NCBI RefSeq assembly: GCF_016745425.1
Contig: NZ_JAERVK010000001.1
Coordinates: 124,001 to 188,000 of the forward strand
Direction of reading: 5' to 3'
DNA from: Candidatus Methylomicrobium oryzae
GTDB lineage: Bacteria; Pseudomonadota; Gammaproteobacteria; Methylococcales; Methylomonadaceae
DNA length: 64,000 nt
Made by a program: the position numbers and the translations under genes
In this document: one piece after another, positions 19,282 to 30,837 of the stretch
How the letters are laid out: each line of letters starts with the position of its first letter
How positions within the stretch are numbered: the first letter of the stretch is position 1
The notes under the pieces: generated by a model
Seen by the model: the letters and a program-made list of their open reading frames with translations, nothing else
Database searches by the model: none
Told to the model about the DNA's origin: nothing

Positions 19282-19330
19282 TCAGTTTTCGTGCCGGATC
19301 AGCAGTTAGCTGATCCGGCACGAAAACTGA
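19282..19330. repeat. 22-bp perfect palindrome between bamD and rluD
   Basis: Arms at 19282-19303 and 19309-19330 are perfect complements (left arm begins tcagttttcgtgccgg), with an AGTTA loop. It lies 27 bp from the bamD start and 42 bp from the rluD start, so it would sit in the promoter or 5' leader of one or both genes. There is no T-run. It could be a folded leader, a REP/MITE remnant or a dimeric regulator site. Confidence 0.85.
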
Positions 19331-19371
19331 ACGAGTATAACGTAACACAGAACGAATCAGAAGAACTTGCG

Positions 19372-20316
19372 ATGGAAAGATTGACGGCGGTAGTGCCTTA
19401 TGAGTTGGCGGGAATGCGTCTGGATCAGGCGTTGGCCGAATTGTTCGCCGACTATTCGAGAACCCGTCTGCAAGCCTGGGTCAAATCGGGCCGTGTGATG
19501 GTGAACGGCCGGGCGCTGAAAGCGAAAGACAAGCTGGAAGGCGGCGAAGAGATCGTGCTGGAGGCGGAAGAAGAAGTCGTGGTCGATTCCGAGCCGCAGG
19601 ACATTCCGCTCGATATCGTTTACGAAGACGAGAGCTTGCTGGTGGTGAACAAGCCGGCCGGCCTGGTCGTGCATCCGGCGGCCGGCAACTGGGACGGCAC
19701 CCTGCTGAATGCGCTGCTGCATCACGATCCGCATCTTGAAACGCTGCCGCGCGCGGGCATCGTGCACCGGATCGACAAGGAAACCAGCGGCCTGTTGATG
19801 ATTGCGAAAACGCTGCAGGCACACAATAGCCTAACTCAGCAACTGCAGGAGCGCGAAATCACCCGCGAATACCTTGCCATCACGCGCGGCCGGATGACCG
19901 CCGGCGGCACGGTCGACGAGCCGATCGGCCGCCATCCGACCGACCGCAAACGCTACGCGGTCAGGGAATCCGGCAAACATGCGGTTACGCATTACCGGGT
20001 GCTGAAGCGGTTTGCGCATCATACCTTTATTCAGGTGATGCTCGAAACCGGGCGTACACATCAGATTCGTGTACATATGGCGCATATCCGCTATCCGCTG
20101 CTCGGCGATCCGGTTTACGGCGGCCGTTTCCAGATGCCGCCGGACTGTGGGGAACGGCTCGAAGCCGAACTGCGCAATTTCAAGCGCCAGGCGCTGCATG
20201 CGGCCAAGCTGGGTTTATTGCATCCGGTGACCGATGAATACCTGGAGTGGGAACAGCCGTTACCGGAAGACATGGCGCATTTGCTGGAGGCGCTGGAAGC
20301 GAATGAACGTCGCTGA
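19372..20316 (+). CDS. rluD: Large-subunit rRNA pseudouridine synthase RluD
   Basis: A 314-residue enzyme that makes pseudouridines in helix 69 of 23S rRNA. An N-terminal S4 RNA-binding domain (GMRLDQALAELF to VMVNGRALKAKDKL) precedes the catalytic domain with Asp in GIVHRIDKETSGLL and the conserved LETGRTHQIRVHMAHI. Divergent from bamD and overlapping pgeF by 14 nt, the same order as in E. coli and many relatives. Confidence 0.95.
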   Translation: MERLTAVVPYELAGMRLDQALAELFADYSRTRLQAWVKSGRVMVNGRALKAKDKLEGGEEIVLEAEEEVVVDSEPQDIPLDIVYEDESLLVVNKPAGLVVHPAAGNWDGTLLNALLHHDPHLETLPRAGIVHRIDKETSGLLMIAKTLQAHNSLTQQLQEREITREYLAITRGRMTAGGTVDEPIGRHPTDRKRYAVRESGKHAVTHYRVLKRFAHHTFIQVMLETGRTHQIRVHMAHIRYPLLGDPVYGGRFQMPPDCGERLEAELRNFKRQALHAAKLGLLHPVTDEYLEWEQPLPEDMAHLLEALEANERR

Positions 20317-21040
20317 ACATTTTTTGTTTCCCGAATGGCCTGCGCCAGCCGGCGTGCACGCCGCGACGACGCTCAGGACCGGCGGGCTCAGCATCGGCCC
20401 TTATGCGAGCCTGAATCCCGCGCTGCATGTCGGCGACGACCGGGAGACGGTGCTGAAGAATCGCCGGCTGATCCGCGAAAGGCTGGCGTTGCCGTCCGAG
20501 CCGGTCTGGCTGGAACAGGTCCACAGCAATGAGGTCGTGAGGGCAGGGACCGTGGCAGGCGTGCCGCAGGCCGATGCCGGTTATACCGACGAGCCGGGTG
20601 TGGTGTGCGCGGTGATGACCGCCGATTGTCTGCCGCTGTTGTTCTGTTCGGCTGACGGCGAGCGTGTCGCCGCAGTGCATGCGGGCTGGCGCGGGTTGGC
20701 AGGCGGCATTATCGGCAACGCGGTGGCGGCGCTGGGCCGGAAAGACCTACTGGTCTGGCTGGGGCCGGCGATCGGTCCCGAACGTTTCGAAGTGGGCTTC
20801 GAGGTGCGCGCGGCGTTCGTGCAAAAATCGCCGGCTTTTGCCGAAGCGTTCAAGCCACATCGGTCGGAAGGCAAATGGCTGGCCGATATTTATCGGCTGG
20901 CCCGCATCGAGCTGAATGCCCTCGGGGTAACAAGCATCTATGGCGGCCGGTTTTGCACGGTTGCCGAACGGGACCGCTTTTTTTCCTACCGTCGGGATGC
21001 GGTCACGGGACGCATGGCGACATTGATCTGGAGAGATTGA
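20303..21040 (+). CDS. pgeF: Peptidoglycan editing factor PgeF (YfiH, multicopper polyphenol-oxidase fold)
   Basis: A 245-residue protein of the YfiH/DUF152 family. In E. coli PgeF removes misincorporated L-serine from peptidoglycan precursors; relatives were earlier called laccase-domain proteins. The zinc/copper-site blocks EQVHSNEV, TADCLPLLFC and VAAVHAGWRGL, and the later YGGRFCTVAE are present. The ATG at 20303 lies inside the end of rluD, giving a 14-nt overlap and probable coupling. Confidence 0.9.
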   Translation: MNVAEHFLFPEWPAPAGVHAATTLRTGGLSIGPYASLNPALHVGDDRETVLKNRRLIRERLALPSEPVWLEQVHSNEVVRAGTVAGVPQADAGYTDEPGVVCAVMTADCLPLLFCSADGERVAAVHAGWRGLAGGIIGNAVAALGRKDLLVWLGPAIGPERFEVGFEVRAAFVQKSPAFAEAFKPHRSEGKWLADIYRLARIELNALGVTSIYGGRFCTVAERDRFFSYRRDAVTGRMATLIWRD

Positions 21041-21044
21041 ACGC

Positions 21045-21875
21045 GTGAATTTATTGTTGTTGATCATCGTTTTTACGGCACTCGGCGGTGTATTGAGTGT
21101 GCTCGCGGCCGCGTTGTTTCTCTTGCTGCCGGACCGGTTGCGGAACCATGTGCTGCCGCACGGCATCAGCTTCGCGATCGGTGCATTGCTCGCCGTCTCT
21201 TTCTGGGGATTGATTCCGCATGCTTTCGAGGAAGTCGCGCCGGGGCAGTTCCGTGGCTTGTCCGCTACGATTCTGGCCGGGATCCTGATCTTCTTCGTGC
21301 TCGAAAAGCTCTTGATCTGGCGTCATTGCCATTTCAATGCATGCGAGGCGCACGGCGAGGAAACCCATGATCACGATCACGACAGCCCCCTGCATAGCCA
21401 CAGCCACGGGCACCGGCATTCGGCCGGCGCGCTGATCATTGTCGGCGACAGCATTCATAATTTTGTCGATGGGATTTTGATCGCGGCGGCCTTTCTGACC
21501 GATCCGAAACTCGGCATGGTGACCAGCCTGGCAGTTGCGGCGCACGAAATTCCGCAGGAAGTCGGAGATTTTGCGATCTTACTGCATAACGGTTATACGA
21601 AGCGCAAAGCGCTGACCTATAACATCCTGTCCAGCTTCGCGACGGTGTTGGGAGGGATGCTGGCTTATTTCAGCCTCGAAGACCTGGATCATATCCTGCC
21701 TTACATCCTGGCGTTGGCGGCATCGAGTTTCATCTACGTTGCGGTGGCGGATCTGATACCGACCCTGCATAAGAAAACCCAATTGAAAGACTCGCTGGAA
21801 CAGATTGCGCTGATCGCGGCAGGCGTGCTGCTGATTTGCGTGATGCACGGCATTGCGCACAGTCTCGAGGGTTAA
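21045..21875 (+). CDS. ZIP family metal transporter
   Basis: A 276-residue inner-membrane protein with eight predicted helices. The loop between helices 3 and 4 is histidine-rich (HDHDHDSPLHSHSHGHRH, about residues 107-125), and helices 4 and 5 carry the ZIP metal site in HNFVDGILIAAAF and AAHEIPQEVGDFAIL. It probably imports zinc or another divalent metal. A GTG start at 21045 lies 4 nt after the pgeF stop, so it is likely co-transcribed with rluD-pgeF. Confidence 0.9.
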   Translation: MNLLLLIIVFTALGGVLSVLAAALFLLLPDRLRNHVLPHGISFAIGALLAVSFWGLIPHAFEEVAPGQFRGLSATILAGILIFFVLEKLLIWRHCHFNACEAHGEETHDHDHDSPLHSHSHGHRHSAGALIIVGDSIHNFVDGILIAAAFLTDPKLGMVTSLAVAAHEIPQEVGDFAILLHNGYTKRKALTYNILSSFATVLGGMLAYFSLEDLDHILPYILALAASSFIYVAVADLIPTLHKKTQLKDSLEQIALIAAGVLLICVMHGIAHSLEG

Positions 21876-21935
21876 ATTAAGGGCAAGGCGGCGGGCTTCG
21901 ATTTTCGCCCTTTGCCTTGCGCCTTTGGCCGGCTG

Positions 21936-24184
<2,249 letters not shown>

Positions 24185-24267
24185 GTTAACATTGGACCGA
24201 TTTCATGGTACGATGTTCCCGGTAAATTTGTTTTTGTAGTCGTAACTTTTTTTAAAAGGAAAAGAAA

Positions 24268-24546
24268 ATGAAAAAGCTTGTTAAATTATCAATGATCGCA
24301 TTGGCTGCCAGCTTGGCTGTAGGCTGCGCCACCAACGGAGACATCGAAAATCTGCAAGGCCAAATCGATGGTTTGAAAACAGACGTTGCAAAAGCTTCTT
24401 CCGACGCTTCTAGCGCACTGGCTGCGGCTAACGACGCATCTTCACGCGCTGCTGCTGCTGAAGCCGCTGCTAACCGCGCTGCCGACGCTGCTCAAGCTAC
24501 CAACGACAAGCTGGACAGACTGTTCCACAAAACCATGATGAAATAA
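24268..24546 (+). CDS. Lpp/OprI-like alanine-zipper lipoprotein
   Basis: A 92-residue lipoprotein with lipobox LAVGC at residues 16-20, then a long helix rich in alanine at heptad positions (SSDASSALAAANDASSRAAA) and a C-terminal KLDRLFHKTMMK. This is the trimeric coiled-coil design of Lpp/OprI outer-membrane lipoproteins. It lacks the clear YRK end of E. coli Lpp but has lysines near the C-terminus that could be joined to peptidoglycan. RBS AAAAGGAAAAG. A strong terminator follows, so it is a short, probably abundant mRNA. Confidence 0.88.
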   Translation: MKKLVKLSMIALAASLAVGCATNGDIENLQGQIDGLKTDVAKASSDASSALAAANDASSRAAAAEAAANRAADAAQATNDKLDRLFHKTMMK

Positions 24547-24569
24547 GCTCCGGCTTAAATCATATGAAG

Positions 24570-24600
24570 GCCCGGCGAGCGAAAGCTTCCGGGCTTTTTT
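24570..24600 (+). terminator. Intrinsic terminator after the Lpp-like gene
   Basis: Stem gcccgg/ccgggc with an inner agc/gct stem closed by a GAAA tetraloop, followed by six T. Confidence 0.92.
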
Positions 24601-24665
24601 ATGTCCGTTGTTTTTTGAAGGAAGCCCATCCTGCCCGATCTTGAAGATCGGGCAGGCGATTTGTT

Positions 24666-25574
24666 TCAGGTCCGGTTTTCGCCGCCGAACCAAGCAGTCA
24701 GCCTCGGCAGCAGTTCTGCCAGTTCCCCCGTCATGATCGTGAAATCCGCGTCGAAGCGCTCGGCAGCGCTGCCGGTATCGATGTCGGCCGCCTGCTCCTG
24801 CACCATGTCCAGAAACCGCAGCCGTTTCAAAGCCAGATGTTCGTCCAGCACGAAGGCAATCCGTCCGGCCCAGTTTACCGCCAGTTTGATCACCTGCTTG
24901 CCCGTATCCAGGTGGTTTTTGATTTCCGGCACGCTGAGGTCGTGCTTCTTGCAGCGGATGATGCCGCCTTCTTCTTGCAGCGCGCGCAGTTCGCATTCGT
25001 CTTCGATCGTCAGGTCCTCAGGCGTCTCTTGGGTCAACAGCCACTGCGTCATGTTGACGCTCGGCTTATCTATCGTATTCAACGGGATTGCCGGCAACGA
25101 GCCCAGGCATTTGCGCAGGTTGCTGAGCAAGTCTTCCGCGCTTTTGGCGGAGGCGGAGTCGATCAGCAGCCAGCCGCCTTTAGGGTCGATATAGGCATAG
25201 GTCTTGCGGGAAAAACGGAAAGCTTTCGGGAGCAGTTCGAAGATCAGTTCGTCTTTCAAGGTGGTGCGTTCTTTTTTGGATAATTTACGCGCTTCGCGGT
25301 CTTCGATCTCGCCGATTTTTTCCTGAAGCATCTCGTTGACTACCGCTGTCGGCAACACTTTCTCTTCTTTTTTGCCGCATAGCATCATGAAGCCGTTGGC
25401 GGCATGTACCCGCTGATCGGCGGATTTACCGATCGGCTGCGTCCAGCCGAAGCTGAATTCTTCATGCGGTCCGCAAGAGCGGAATTGCAGCGTTTGGAGT
25501 TTTTGCTCCAGCTCGCCGGGAGTCAAGGTAAAGGCTTCGGTCAGGCGAAAAATAGTCAGATTCTTGAACCACAT
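24666..25574 (-). CDS. rdgC: Recombination-associated protein RdgC
   Basis: A 302-residue protein of the ring-forming RdgC family, which binds duplex DNA without sequence preference and restrains RecA. It starts with MWFKNLTIFRL and contains FGWTQPIGK, GGWLLIDSASAKSAEDLLS and LAVNWAGRIAFVLDEHLALKR blocks typical of the family, with the usual length. Monocistronic; convergent with the lipoprotein gene. Confidence 0.95.
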   Translation of the reverse strand: MWFKNLTIFRLTEAFTLTPGELEQKLQTLQFRSCGPHEEFSFGWTQPIGKSADQRVHAANGFMMLCGKKEEKVLPTAVVNEMLQEKIGEIEDREARKLSKKERTTLKDELIFELLPKAFRFSRKTYAYIDPKGGWLLIDSASAKSAEDLLSNLRKCLGSLPAIPLNTIDKPSVNMTQWLLTQETPEDLTIEDECELRALQEEGGIIRCKKHDLSVPEIKNHLDTGKQVIKLAVNWAGRIAFVLDEHLALKRLRFLDMVQEQAADIDTGSAAERFDADFTIMTGELAELLPRLTAWFGGENRT

Positions 25575-25663
25575 GATTTGAGGGGTATCCTATAATTGCG
25601 ATGAGCCGGCTATTATCGCAAATTTGGCCGGCCTGGCTGACAGTAATTTATTGAGGAAATGCA

Positions 25664-26194
25664 ATGCATGAGATAAGCGGATTTGATCCGATAGCCGCTC
25701 CCGATGCGCGGGTGCTGATTTTAGGGTCGATGCCCAGCAAAGTCTCGAAAGCAAAAGAGCAGTACTACGGTCATGCGAAAAACGCGTTCTGGACAATTAT
25801 GGGGCAATTGTTCGGCGCCGATCCGGATTTATGTTACGGATTGCGCAAGGGAATTTTAATGACGCATCGGATAGCGGTGTGGGATGTCTTGAAAACCTGC
25901 CAAAGAGTCGGCAGCCTGGATGGGGACATCGAAATGGATTCGATCGTCGTGAACGATTTTAATGCGTTTTTCAGTCAGCACGGGCAGATCCGGCATGTGT
26001 TTTTCAACGGAATGACCCCGGAGAAAATATACCGGAAATTTATCTTGCCCACGCTGCCGGAAAGATTCGCTTATCTGGTGTATCATAGGTTGCCCTCGAC
26101 CAGTCCGGCCCATGCGACTCTCAGCCTGAAACAAAAACTGGATGCTTGGCAGGAAATCAAGCAGTGCATGGCGGCCGAACTTGCGGAAGGCTGA
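25664..26194 (+). CDS. DNA-deoxyinosine (hypoxanthine) glycosylase, UDG superfamily
   Basis: A 176-residue base-excision repair enzyme of the HDG branch (family 6) of the uracil-DNA glycosylase superfamily, which removes hypoxanthine formed by adenine deamination. Motifs: LILGSMPSKVSKAKEQYYGHAKNAFW at the N-terminus and the C-terminal LPSTSPAHATLS, matching the STSPA loop of the family; FNGMTPEKIY lies in between. RBS GAGGAAATGCA before ATG. It is divergent from rdgC. Confidence 0.87.
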   Translation: MHEISGFDPIAAPDARVLILGSMPSKVSKAKEQYYGHAKNAFWTIMGQLFGADPDLCYGLRKGILMTHRIAVWDVLKTCQRVGSLDGDIEMDSIVVNDFNAFFSQHGQIRHVFFNGMTPEKIYRKFILPTLPERFAYLVYHRLPSTSPAHATLSLKQKLDAWQEIKQCMAAELAEG

Positions 26195-26236
26195 CGAGAA
26201 CTTGAATAACCGCTGGAAAAACGCTTTAAAAAACGA

Positions 26237-26842
26237 ATGATGATTGAAGAAGATTACTATGAATACGATGAGGAGGTCGAATATTACGCGGTTCGGCCGA
26301 ATAAAACCCGAATAAAAAAGGAAATTGCCGCGTTATTCAAATTGGGCGAGGAAATGGCCGGCTTGGCGCCCGATCAGCTGGAGAGGCTGGTGTTGCCTGA
26401 GAAGATTCTGCAAGCGGTTCGCGAGGTTTCCGGCATGCCTCATACAGGCGCGCGCAAGCGCTTGTTGAAATATATTGCGGGTCAACTGCACCAGATTGAT
26501 GTCGAGCCGTATGTCGAAAAATTGGCGCGCCTCAAAAACAAAAGCGCGCATGCAGTCCGGGAGCATCATCTTGCCGAACAATGGCGCGACCGCTTGATTT
26601 CTGAGGGGAATGAAGCGGTGACAGAGTTGCTGGACGACTATCCCGAAGCCGACAGCCAGCAATTGCGGCAGCTGATCCGCAATGCGCAGAAAGAAATCGC
26701 CGCTGCGAAGCCGCCCAAATCGTCGCGGCTGTTATACCGCTACATCAAAGATCTGCTGCAGAACGACGGGCTTGCGGCTGAAGAAGATGAATCGGAGGTC
26801 GATGAAGACGATGCGTTCGGAGAGGATCGGGAAGAGATTTGA
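26237..26842 (+). CDS. darP: Dual-action ribosomal maturation protein DarP (YjgA, DUF615)
   Basis: A 201-residue protein of the YjgA family, which binds late 50S intermediates and promotes peptidyl-transferase centre maturation. Family blocks are RPNKTRIKKEIAALFKLGEE, MPHTGARKRLLKYIAGQL, and SRLLYRYIKDLL. Both ends are strongly acidic. The frame begins ATGATG with no obvious ribosome-binding site, so the start is uncertain by one codon. A hairpin (26871-26897, gggatgat/atcatccc) follows between this gene and the convergent DUF4389 gene; it has no T-run. Confidence 0.9.
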   Translation: MMIEEDYYEYDEEVEYYAVRPNKTRIKKEIAALFKLGEEMAGLAPDQLERLVLPEKILQAVREVSGMPHTGARKRLLKYIAGQLHQIDVEPYVEKLARLKNKSAHAVREHHLAEQWRDRLISEGNEAVTELLDDYPEADSQQLRQLIRNAQKEIAAAKPPKSSRLLYRYIKDLLQNDGLAAEEDESEVDEDDAFGEDREEI

Positions 26843-26870
26843 TCGTGTTTTTCTCGGCGGAGGAAGCGGA

Positions 26871-26897
26871 GGGATGATGAAAGCACCCTATCATCCC
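26871..26897. terminator. Hairpin between convergent darP and DUF4389 genes
   Basis: Perfect 8-bp stem gggatgat/atcatccc with an 11-nt loop. No T-run on either strand, so its role as a terminator is only suggested by position. Confidence 0.35.
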
Positions 26898-26917
26898 ATC
26901 CCGAGAATGCGTAGAAA

Positions 26918-27217
26918 TTATTTTTCCGGCATCTTCAATTCGGCTGTCTGATTCCAGTCCGAAAATGGAAAAGGCAGAGCTTCGGTATTGAAAGTCATGA
27001 ACAGCAGGATGTGATAAGTATATACCGACAGGCTGCGCCCGAGATTCAGAATGTTTTTATTCGCCTTGCCGGTCAGCAGGGTCGAGGCGACCTGCAGCAG
27101 AATGACCGCCCACAGCAGCATCCTGACCAAGCCGCCGATCGCGGCAAAAATCAGCATAAAGAAAATTCTTTTCCAGGTGTCGATATTGGTCAGGTTGTAG
27201 TTGATCTGTTCATCCAT
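26918..27217 (-). CDS. DUF4389 family membrane protein
   Basis: A 99-residue protein with one or two membrane helices (KRIFFMLIFAAIGGLVRMLLW and a second hydrophobic stretch up to residue 48) and the family block LGRSLSVYTYHILLFMTFNT followed by a PFPFSDW motif. Function unknown. It lies 7 nt after the DUF2333 gene on the same strand, and the two are probably one operon. Confidence 0.85.
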   Translation of the reverse strand: MDEQINYNLTNIDTWKRIFFMLIFAAIGGLVRMLLWAVILLQVASTLLTGKANKNILNLGRSLSVYTYHILLFMTFNTEALPFPFSDWNQTAELKMPEK

Positions 27218-27224
27218 TCGTTTT

Positions 27225-28256
27225 TTAACCTCGGTTCATAATGTCGCGCAAGTCCAGGGCGGATGCGTTTGCGCGGGCGATATAGGTCGCCATCGTTAAA
27301 GAGTAGTTCGCGAACAGGCCGTAGCCGCTGCCGTTCAGAATCATCGGGCTCAGGATCGGCGCCATTGCGTTTTCGAGCGATTTGATCATGATGTCGACCG
27401 TGTTCATCGCGCGCTTGTCGAGCAGGATGTCGTGAAAATCGTATTTGACCGCTTTCAGGATGTGCAGCAGTGCCCAGCTGGCGCCGCGCGCTTCGTAAAA
27501 CACGTCGTCGATCTGCAGCCACGGAGTCTGAGGCAGCGCCGCGGCCTTCTGGTTGCGGGTATTCACGTCGACATCGGGATCGACCACAGCCAGGGCCGGA
27601 TTGATTTCGGCGCCTCCCGTGCTGGCGCTGAGCCGTGTCGAGAGGTTGCCCAGGCGCTTGATTACCAGTTCGGTATATTGCCACAGGTTGTCCGCGCGCG
27701 AATAAAATTGCGCCCGTTTGACTCCGCCGCCCCATTTCTGCAGGCGCGACATGTAATTGTGCAAGGCGTCCACGCCTTTTTGGTACTCGGCTTCAGTCGA
27801 CGGCAAGGCCCAGGAATCGTTCTCGTAATAGAAATACGGCTCGGCGATTTTCAGATCGGGGTCTTCGTCGGATTGCGACTGATCGCGCGCAAAGTGGTTG
27901 CGAAGCGCGGACGTCGCGTCGCGGAGCATCACCAGCGCGCCGTATTCGAAATTCGAGATGTTATCCAGAAACAAGCCGGGCGGAGCCACGTCATTGGTGA
28001 TATAGCCGCCGGATTTATGCAGCAGGACTTCGGCAATATGGGCCAGCGTGTTGGTGTAGGTATAGCCTAGCGGAATATCGGTGGTATTGGTGATTTTGGC
28101 GCGCTCCATCGCTTCTTCCTGGACGTTGAACTGGTCCGGCTCGCTGCCCCACCAGGCGCCTAAAATCAAAATGATGACGAGTGTCGCAAGTAGCAGAACG
28201 CCAAAGCCCCAGAGTACTCCTCTCGATTTAGTGTCTTCAAATTCGTTTGCCGCCAT
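27225..28256 (-). CDS. DUF2333 family membrane-anchored protein
   Basis: A 343-residue protein. A single N-terminal membrane helix (GVLWGFGVLLLATLVIILIL) is followed by a long, mostly helical soluble domain, probably periplasmic. The family is found in gammaproteobacteria and has no known function. Typical blocks are PLGYTYTNTLAHIAEVLLHK, GGYITNDVAPPG and QIDDVFYEARGASWALLHIL. It leads the DUF2333-DUF4389 pair. Confidence 0.85.
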   Translation of the reverse strand: MAANEFEDTKSRGVLWGFGVLLLATLVIILILGAWWGSEPDQFNVQEEAMERAKITNTTDIPLGYTYTNTLAHIAEVLLHKSGGYITNDVAPPGLFLDNISNFEYGALVMLRDATSALRNHFARDQSQSDEDPDLKIAEPYFYYENDSWALPSTEAEYQKGVDALHNYMSRLQKWGGGVKRAQFYSRADNLWQYTELVIKRLGNLSTRLSASTGGAEINPALAVVDPDVDVNTRNQKAAALPQTPWLQIDDVFYEARGASWALLHILKAVKYDFHDILLDKRAMNTVDIMIKSLENAMAPILSPMILNGSGYGLFANYSLTMATYIARANASALDLRDIMNRG

Positions 28257-28357
28257 TACTGGAATCCTGTATGAACTGTGTCGCTTCAGGTAACTGATTG
28301 CTTTGGTTTTAAAATAACCTGCATGGTAGCAGATTTTGGATTTTTTTTCGCCTGCAA

Positions 28358-29269
28358 TTAGGGGTCGCGTATTTTTTTTGCCCGCGGATGGGCCTGGTCG
28401 TAAACGTCGGCGAGATGTTGAAAATCCAGATGCGTGTAGATTTGAGTCGTACCGATATTGCTATGGCCGAGCAGCTCCTGTATCGCACGCAGGTCGCGGC
28501 TCGATTCGAGCAAATGGCTCGCAAAAGAGTGCCGGAGCATGTGCGGATGGATGTGTTCGGCTATTCCTTTGGCGAGGCACCAGCGTTCGAGGCGCAGCTG
28601 TACGCTGCGGACTCCGAGCCGGAATCCTTTGGATGAAGTGAATAACGCATTTTCCTTCACATCGGCGGTGCCGTTCCGGAGCGGCAGCCATTTTCGGATC
28701 GCCTCGGCCGCCTTGCTGCCGATCGGCAGGATTCTGGCTTTGCCGCCTTTGCCCGATTTGACGGTCAGCGTTTGATCGTCCAAATCGGCATCGTTCAGGT
28801 TTAGCGCGGCCAGTTCGCTAAGGCGCAGGCCGCTCGAATAGAACAGTTCGAACATCGCCAGATCGCGGATTTCCAGATCCGAGTGCGCGCCGGCCTCCAG
28901 TAATCCCGTCACCTGGTCGACGTCGAGCGTTTTCGGCAGTTTACGCGGCTGTTTGGGCGCCTGCACATGTTCGGCCGGATTGATTTCAATGCGTCTTTTT
29001 TTCAGCAGAAACTGGTAAAAGCTGCGCATTGCCGACAATTCGCGCTGCAGGCTTTTGCTGCCGATCCCCTGGCGGTGACGTGCGGCGATATGCGCGCGAA
29101 TGTGCGGCTGGCTAACGCCGGAAAAATGTTGAATCGATTTTTCATTGCAAAAGTCTGCCAACCGTTCAAGATCGCGGCGATAACTGCTCACCGTGTGCTT
29201 CGAGGCGCGCCGTTCGACTTCCAGTTCGCGGAGAAACTCATCCAGCCATTGCCGTGCCTCGCTATGCAT
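28358..29269 (-). CDS. xerC: Site-specific tyrosine recombinase XerC
   Basis: A 303-residue recombinase that, with XerD, resolves chromosome dimers at dif. The N-terminal core-binding domain is followed by the catalytic domain with Arg in SSGLRLSELAAL, Lys in VKSGKGGKAR, HxLR in HPHMLRHSFASHLL, His in LLGHSNIGTTQIYTH and the nucleophile Tyr in that last block. It is the last gene of the lptM-lysA-dapF-DUF484-xerC run and overlaps DUF484 by 8 nt. Confidence 0.95.
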   Translation of the reverse strand: MHSEARQWLDEFLRELEVERRASKHTVSSYRRDLERLADFCNEKSIQHFSGVSQPHIRAHIAARHRQGIGSKSLQRELSAMRSFYQFLLKKRRIEINPAEHVQAPKQPRKLPKTLDVDQVTGLLEAGAHSDLEIRDLAMFELFYSSGLRLSELAALNLNDADLDDQTLTVKSGKGGKARILPIGSKAAEAIRKWLPLRNGTADVKENALFTSSKGFRLGVRSVQLRLERWCLAKGIAEHIHPHMLRHSFASHLLESSRDLRAIQELLGHSNIGTTQIYTHLDFQHLADVYDQAHPRAKKIRDP

Positions 29270-29960
29270 AGTTTTTCTGCAAGAGCAGAGACAGGAGGCG
29301 CGCGCCGATGATTTCGCTCATGTGGGTCAAAAAGAAACTGCCCATGCTGTAATGGAAGCGGTCGTTGCTGCGGCTGCCGATCGCGAGTATCCCGCTTGGG
29401 CCGGCATCCCCGAACTGCATCGGAATGATCGCGGCGGACTGAACCTCGAGTGCTGCCGGGCCGAACAGCACTTTGGCCTGGGCCAGGGTAGGACGGCCGA
29501 ATTTAAGCTGTCCCCCGGAGAGTATCGGCAGGAAATGTTCCGATTCGGCGCTGCCGGGTGCGAGAAAAAGCTGCGGCAGTGCCGCGCTCGGGGTGTCGGT
29601 AATGATCCGGATCGCGACGAAATCGGTCACGAAATAGCCGGACAAGACTTCTTCCAAGCTTGCGACCGCTTCTTCGAGCGTTGAGGTCTCGAGCAGCGCC
29701 AGCGTCAGTTTGTGCATCCGGCTGAATGAGGTATCGTTATTTTTGGCGATTTCGATCAGGGAAGCGAGTTGGGCTTCCATTTCCTGATTCCGGTTGCGAA
29801 GTATTTCGAGCTGCTTCGAAATCAGCGAGACCGCATTGCCGCTCGGATGCGGTATCAGGAGATCTTCCAGCAAATCCAGATGGTCGTTGAAAAATTCCGG
29901 ATTGGCGCGCAAATAATCCGCAACCTGGTCCGAAGTCAAAGCGTTTTGCGGTTCGCTCAT
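29262..29960 (-). CDS. DUF484 family GAF-like protein
   Basis: A 232-residue cytoplasmic protein of the DUF484 (YigA) family, found between dapF and xerC in many gammaproteobacteria. An N-terminal helical part ([20 protein letters not shown] and an [12 protein letters not shown] coiled coil) precedes a GAF-like domain. Function unknown. The ATG at 29960 overlaps the dapF stop by 4 nt; the frame is open further upstream, but that part is a shadow of dapF. Confidence 0.88.
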   Translation of the reverse strand: MSEPQNALTSDQVADYLRANPEFFNDHLDLLEDLLIPHPSGNAVSLISKQLEILRNRNQEMEAQLASLIEIAKNNDTSFSRMHKLTLALLETSTLEEAVASLEEVLSGYFVTDFVAIRIITDTPSAALPQLFLAPGSAESEHFLPILSGGQLKFGRPTLAQAKVLFGPAALEVQSAAIIPMQFGDAGPSGILAIGSRSNDRFHYSMGSFFLTHMSEIIGARLLSLLLQKNYA

Positions 29961-30784
29961 GGCTCGATCGTCCCCTCGAAAACGGAAATGGCGGGTCCGC
30001 TCATCAGCACCGGTTGGCCGCGGCCGGCCCAGCTGATTTTTAACGGGCCGCCCGGCAATTGCACCTGGACGTGACGGTCGACCAGGCCGCGCTCGATCGC
30101 GATCACCGCTGCCGCGCAGGCGCCGCTGCCGCAAGCCAGCGTTTCGGCCGCACCGCGCTCGTACACCCGCAATTTGATATGTTCGCGGTCCACGATCTGC
30201 ATGAAGCCGATATTTGCGCGTGCCGGAAAAACCGGATGCGATTCCAGGAGGCGCCCGACTGCAGCGACCGGCGCCGCCTCGACATCTTCCACTCGCAGTA
30301 CCGCATGCGGATTGCCCATCGAGACGGCGCCGAATGCATAGGTTTCGCCGCCGGCGGCCGCCTGATAGCTGTCTGCTTCCTGGTCCGCCAGCAGTGGAAT
30401 CTCGGTAGGATGATGACGGGGAATGCCCATATTTACGGTGATCTGGCCGTCGGGATCGAATTTCAGCAGCAATTGCCCCGCGTCGGTATCGACGCGGACT
30501 TCGTCCTTATCCGACAACCCTTTGTCGCGCACGAAACGTGCGAAGCAGCGGGCGCCGTTGCCGCATTGGCTGACTTCGCTGCCGTCCGCATTGAATATCC
30601 GGTACTTGAAATCGGCGTTCGGACTGACCGGTTTTTCGACCAGCAGCAATTGGTCGAAACCGATCCCGAAATGCCGGTCGGCCAAGCGTTTGATCGTTTC
30701 GGGTTGCAGGCGCGGCGTTTGGCGGATCGCGTCGATCACGACAAAGTCGTTGCCGAGGCCGTGCATTTTGGTGAAATGAATCAT
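29957..30784 (-). CDS. dapF: Diaminopimelate epimerase
   Basis: A 275-residue cofactor-free epimerase that turns LL-diaminopimelate into the meso form for peptidoglycan and lysine. The two catalytic cysteines are in the blocks [14 protein letters not shown] and [15 protein letters not shown]-terminal [18 protein letters not shown] is the standard family start. It lies 53 nt after lysA, so substrate supply and use are next to each other. Confidence 0.96.
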   Translation of the reverse strand: MIHFTKMHGLGNDFVVIDAIRQTPRLQPETIKRLADRHFGIGFDQLLLVEKPVSPNADFKYRIFNADGSEVSQCGNGARCFARFVRDKGLSDKDEVRVDTDAGQLLLKFDPDGQITVNMGIPRHHPTEIPLLADQEADSYQAAAGGETYAFGAVSMGNPHAVLRVEDVEAAPVAAVGRLLESHPVFPARANIGFMQIVDREHIKLRVYERGAAETLACGSGACAAAVIAIERGLVDRHVQVQLPGGPLKISWAGRGQPVLMSGPAISVFEGTIEP

Positions 30785-30837
30785 TGAATCAGTAGGTGAG
30801 TACGAAAGGTAATCGAATCGACTTTAGCAGCGATTGT

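Noticed and set aside
21876-21935. Possible terminator between the ZIP gene and pgm
   Set aside because: GCAAGGC/GCCTTGC pairing is possible, but competing pairings and no T-run make it unclear.
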